Shown: positions 60,401 through 64,000 of the stretch, piece after piece
Layout: every line of letters begins with the position of its first letter
How positions within the stretch are numbered: position 1 is the stretch's first letter
Assembly: GCA_950295325.1 (NCBI GenBank)
Contig: OX485807.1
Coordinates: 5,646,501 to 5,710,500 of the forward strand
Reading direction: 5' to 3'
Length of the DNA stretch: 64,000 nucleotides
Source: Polytrichum commune
Taxonomy: Eukaryota; Streptophyta; Polytrichopsida; Polytrichales; Polytrichaceae
Notes under the pieces: generated by a model
What the model was told of the DNA's origin: nothing
Databases searched by the model: none
What the model saw: the letters and a program-made list of their open reading frames with translations, nothing else
Position numbers and translations under genes: made by a program

Positions 60401-62967
60401 ACTTATGTTTTCTGCGGAGCTGTCGGTCAGTTTCTCTGTATTCAGCCCTGGACAAACAGTATGATTCTTCTGCATGTGCAGTTCCTGTTCCACAGATACT
60501 TAGGACCCGAAAAGAGGTTTGAGTGAACAAGATTTTCGTTGCTGTTTTGATCCAGCATCGTGCACACTGGTAGAATTCTAGGACACACTCTCATAGTTGG
60601 CTACCATTGTACACTGTAGCAGCTTCATTTCTGCTGAGTGCATTTGTACATTCATACTTCATTGGTACAATGGTGGTTTTTAAAGTGGCATGTGACTCAG
60701 AATGATCCCCTGCACATTATTCTTTTCTCCACTTCCAAGTGGGCTTTCATGTCATTTACGGAGTCCGTGTACTTGAATGCAGGCTATGCCTGTGGCAAAG
60801 TATTCTTCTCTTTAACTAAATCTCTGGTCATTGCAAACTTGCTTGAAAGCTTGCAATCTGCCATAATTGCATTCCCTTATTCCTGCAAATGTGGTGAGGA
60901 GGGGCTCTTAAACTGTGGTACATGGTTACACAAATAAATTGTGCCTTCTGGCAGATTCTGATACTGGATCTAAAGCCATCAGGTTCTTTGTTTTGTTTTG
61001 TTTTTGTGTTCTTCTAAAAGAATTCCTGCATATATTAAAAGTTATAGATCTTAATGATGCAAAATAGATAGGTTTGTTGGTGAACTTGGTAGTCAAGTTT
61101 GTAGACCAGCATTTTATTCCTTTTCATAGATGCGGAGGATTTAGGCTTCCAAGCGCTCAGCGAGATCAGAGATGGACAAATGGAGAGGCTCATATGAGTC
61201 TGTTCCATATTACTACACTTCTGTGTGGAGTCGCTCTTCCTTGGCTTTTTGGCTGTGTCTGTTGAATTCAGGGCTTGAATTATCCATCTACCTTAGGAAC
61301 TCGATTCCATGGATTGTTTGGAGAGAAAGGAATGATCTGGTGTAATCAGACTTTGGAATTCTTTGATTGATTTTGGCAAGCTTGACTGGCAGAAAACCGG
61401 GGAGGATTTTGAGAAGGCTCCACCAGTTGCTCAACATAGGATTCCTGACATGCTCGATAGTATTTGGTGTAAGCAAGCATTGATTGCTTACAGAAACAAT
61501 CTTGTTAGTTGGGAAGGACAAAAGGTCTCATTTCTTGGTACCCTTGAGGCTCCCGGATTTGGGGATATTTCTCGGTGGTGGTTTCTTTTTCCCCTATTGA
61601 GCAATTAAATTTCAATGTGACCTCCGAGCCAAAAAAAAATCTCAGAAGGATATCATCAGTAATCGTGTTGAAATACATAGCTGTCTAGTTTGGAAAAAAC
61701 CCAAGGATTGATCGTGGGCCAGTGATGGAAATAGGTGCTTCTACCTTATTACGTTCCACACAACTGTGAATTTAGCAAGTGCGTTGTGTTTATTCTAGGC
61801 TTCCCAATTTCACCCCTCGTGCTCTAAGGGGAACACTTAAAAGTATACCCTGGTAAGGGAAATTGTAGGGCATGCTCCCTACAGGTTGGTGGATAAATCA
61901 TCTTGGTAGGATGCCTCCTCAATGAGTTTGGGTGTTTGAAGCTAATTCGTTCTAAAATCACAATTCCTTTTGACTGTCAATGTTCTCCAGAGATGAATGA
62001 GATGACATGCTTGTAGCATTAAATCCTGCAATCTCAAGTTTGCAGGGATGATTTTTGGTGGCCCCTGCACACAAGTCTTCTATTAAACTACTGGTTTCCT
62101 GGACTTTAAAATGAATTCCATTTCATTCATTGGACACTAACCCAGTTTGATAACCCTTTTGCTCTTGGAAGAGGGATCGGTGATGAGATTGTGTTGCAAT
62201 TCGTAGAAGAATTGAAATTGTTGAGTTGGGCGAGAATTATTTAGATCCATAACAATGTTTTGTGGGACTAACAATATTCTAGGGAATATTGTTATCACAC
62301 ACAAACATGCTTTTCATCCATCCAACCTAATAACCTGACCCTCTATAGGTTTTTGGTTGGATTTCTCAAATGGCTCATACTAACTAAATTTGGGGTTCTG
62401 GAAGCTAATTCATTCCAATGTCCAATTAGTTAAACACAATATGCATACTAGTTTCAAGACTTTTATGTTGAATGATTGAGAGGTTCATTTGCATGTGACA
62501 ATTCCCTCTTGCCATTGAGTTGGATCATGATCTTCTTTTTCATAAAAATTAAAAATAGATGAAATATTGGGTGGTCATAGAATCACGTAAATGTTGGTAT
62601 TTTTTAGATCGTTTGCTTGCCTTAAATTTTAGTACGGTAAAAGCAAAGTAATTTTATGGAGATGAAATTGTGGCCATTGTTGAGCTTTGATTCTTTTGAG
62701 GTCACCAATTCTATTTGTCTTGCTCAATACTCATTGTAACCCATCTGAGTAGTGTCACCACACTAAATGCAAGCCTAACAATGTTTGCCATTCCTTGTAA
62801 ATAAATTGGGGCACTATAAAGGTACAATGTTGCAATTATTGTCACTTACTAAGTGATTTTTCATCCAATTTTCAATCATTCATATAAACTAAAAATACTT
62901 TGAGATGACAATAACTTTAAAGTTATCCATAGGACGTGTCATTAGAAAATTTAACACCATGTGACAC
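60401..62967. other. Downstream region; one candidate exon, otherwise no gene
   Basis: At 61130-61197 a pyrimidine-rich acceptor (TTTTATTCCTTTTCATAG) opens a frame in the phase needed by the bZIP donor (g + AT = Asp), encoding AEDLGFQALSEIRDGQMERL and a stop. This could be another alternative last exon or an unrelated gene's. From about 61285 to 61610 a plus frame segment (YLRNSIPWIVWRERND; LIAYRNNLVSWEGQK) faintly resembles a LINE tail. Remaining sequence to 62967 is AT-rich without features. Confidence 0.35.
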
Positions 62968-62970
62968 TAA

Positions 62971-63460
62971 GGGCCACTTCACACATGAGCCAAGAGCCGC
63001 GACCATGAAATTGTGAGAGTCCAAAAGAAAGTGTCCAAAGGCCGTCCCAAGACACCTCCAAAATCATATAGTGTGGTCATAAATCCTCAAGTGTAGTGTG
63101 AAGTCGTATATGACCGGGCCCTCAACCAAATGCTATTTCAATGAGTTTCTATTCATGTGGGTCCTCGTACATGATAAAATGGATTAAATCAACGGTTGTG
63201 AGCGTTCGGAGTGCCATGGTCTCCCGGTTTTGTGTTAGGCCTACCTCAAAGAGGTGGTTTTTAAGAATGAGAACAATCCAAGTGACCATGAAACATGATC
63301 CATTTGATGCCACGTAGGAATCCGTGTAGACTTTACATCCATGTTGCATTCACATACTCCGTTGGTCCCTCAAGCGTAGTGTGAAGCGAACTTGGACCGG
63401 CTCCGCCTTTTCCACCAATGAGAGTGCTTGAAGTGCAATGGTCACGGGCTCTCAGTCTCC
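62971..63460 (-). mobile_element. Family G element, third copy, right end lost
   Basis: Starts GGGCCACTTCACACATGAGC after TAA (62968-62970), in inverted orientation to 54166-54664. Homology stops after GGGCTCTCAGTCTCC, so the expected GAAGTGGCCC terminus is missing. The minus frame from 63349 keeps the shared sequence (MQHGCKVYTDSYVASNGSCF, then LTQNRETMALRTLTTV) with a 6-nt in-frame insertion. Confidence 0.7.
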
Positions 63461-63679
63461 CGGGTTACGTACCTATCCATGTCAGCATGGATGGATGAAC
63501 AGAAACTGTTGAGTCATCACAGGCTTGAGTTACCTTGTGGACTTCAACCTGCCACCTCCACATCTAAGTATCTTAGACGCGGAGTCCATTTTTTGCAACA
63601 AGGCTTTAAAATTGAAGACTTATAAGGTAGACATGCCTAAATCCAACATAGCAATAATTTAGAGACCTAGATTTGAGTT

Positions 63680-63960
63680 GTATGTGGTCACGTGTGCATC
63701 TAATATGGACACCAGAAAGACTATAATATTGGACTACATGTTCAAAATGTGGTACCCATTCTAGGCTCAAGAGTTAACATGATTGGAGGAAGTTACATGA
63801 CCACTTAAGGAGCACGAGAATCTTCATTTTGATAATGAGTAAGATAAACTCCAAAAACTGTGAGATAAATGGCTATGGGCATGATTTGATGTTGCTAGTT
63901 ATGTTGCACTAATTACATGGTTTGTGTCCTACAAGAAATGGATGCAGAGAGGAAAGTATC
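63680..63960 (+). repeat. Family R member (forward copy)
   Basis: Contains ATATTGGACTACATGTTCAAAATG, CCATTCTAGGCTCAAGAGTT, ATGACCACTTAAGGAGCACGAGA and TTTGATAATGAGTAAG, matching 25310-25640 and 54780-55010. Confidence 0.6.
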
Positions 63961-64000
63961 CAAATAACACGCTTCTACTTTATGTGACCTTCGACGAGTG

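Overview
This window looks like nuclear DNA from a streptophyte plant, most likely a land plant with a large, gene-sparse genome. Three things point that way: a G-group bZIP (GBF) gene with the plant-specific proline-rich N-terminus, spliceosomal introns with GTAAGT-type donors, and an Arabidopsis-type telomeric motif (CCCTAAA) x3 inside an intron. I cannot place it lower than that. Only two genes are convincing in 64 kb; most of the rest is AT-rich intergenic DNA made of decayed repeats and small transposons.

Layout. 0.16-0.84 kb: two minus-strand segments that could be exons of an unknown gene. 0.87-14 kb: dispersed repeats, no recognisable gene. 14.06-14.30 kb: a MITE. 14.4-14.9 kb: a possible small two-exon gene (minus). 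15.55-18.67 kb: an eight-exon gene (minus) for a protein with two stress-responsive A/B-barrel (Dabb) domains, with a possible 5' exon near 19.2-19.4 kb. 19.6-20.4 kb: three tandem repeats, each ending in a hairpin. 21.8-23.05 kb: duplicated blocks. 23.39-23.88 kb: a GC-rich island. 24.7 and 27.26-28.01 kb: strong hairpins, the latter bracketing a minisatellite. 31.3 kb: a CACTA-ended MITE. 37.2 kb: an intact tRNA-derived SINE with target-site duplications. 37.9-38.56 kb: a 217-bp tandem triplication. 43.8-45.0 kb: a nearly perfect 1.2-kb foldback element with a 9-bp target-site duplication. 48.2-50.1 kb: two TTA-flanked Tourist/Harbinger-like elements. 54.2, 55.7 and 63.0 kb: three copies of a roughly 0.5-kb TIR element that share an open reading frame. 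56.1-60.4 kb: the GBF-type bZIP gene with its GC-rich leader and tandemly duplicated 3' end.

The two genes show no operon-like or pathway link. The bZIP should act in the nucleus on G-box (CACGTG-core) promoters. The Dabb protein belongs to a small stress-associated family whose biochemistry is poorly defined. The most interesting signals are: (1) the bZIP gene has two tandem copies of its last coding exon, same length and splice phase, with coding-like divergence; (2) the young foldback MULE-like element with 563-bp arms; (3) the TIR family carrying a conserved 52-codon frame; (4) the minisatellite bracketed by two related hairpins. Exon calls were made by eye from splice motifs and phase; no alignment or database search was run.
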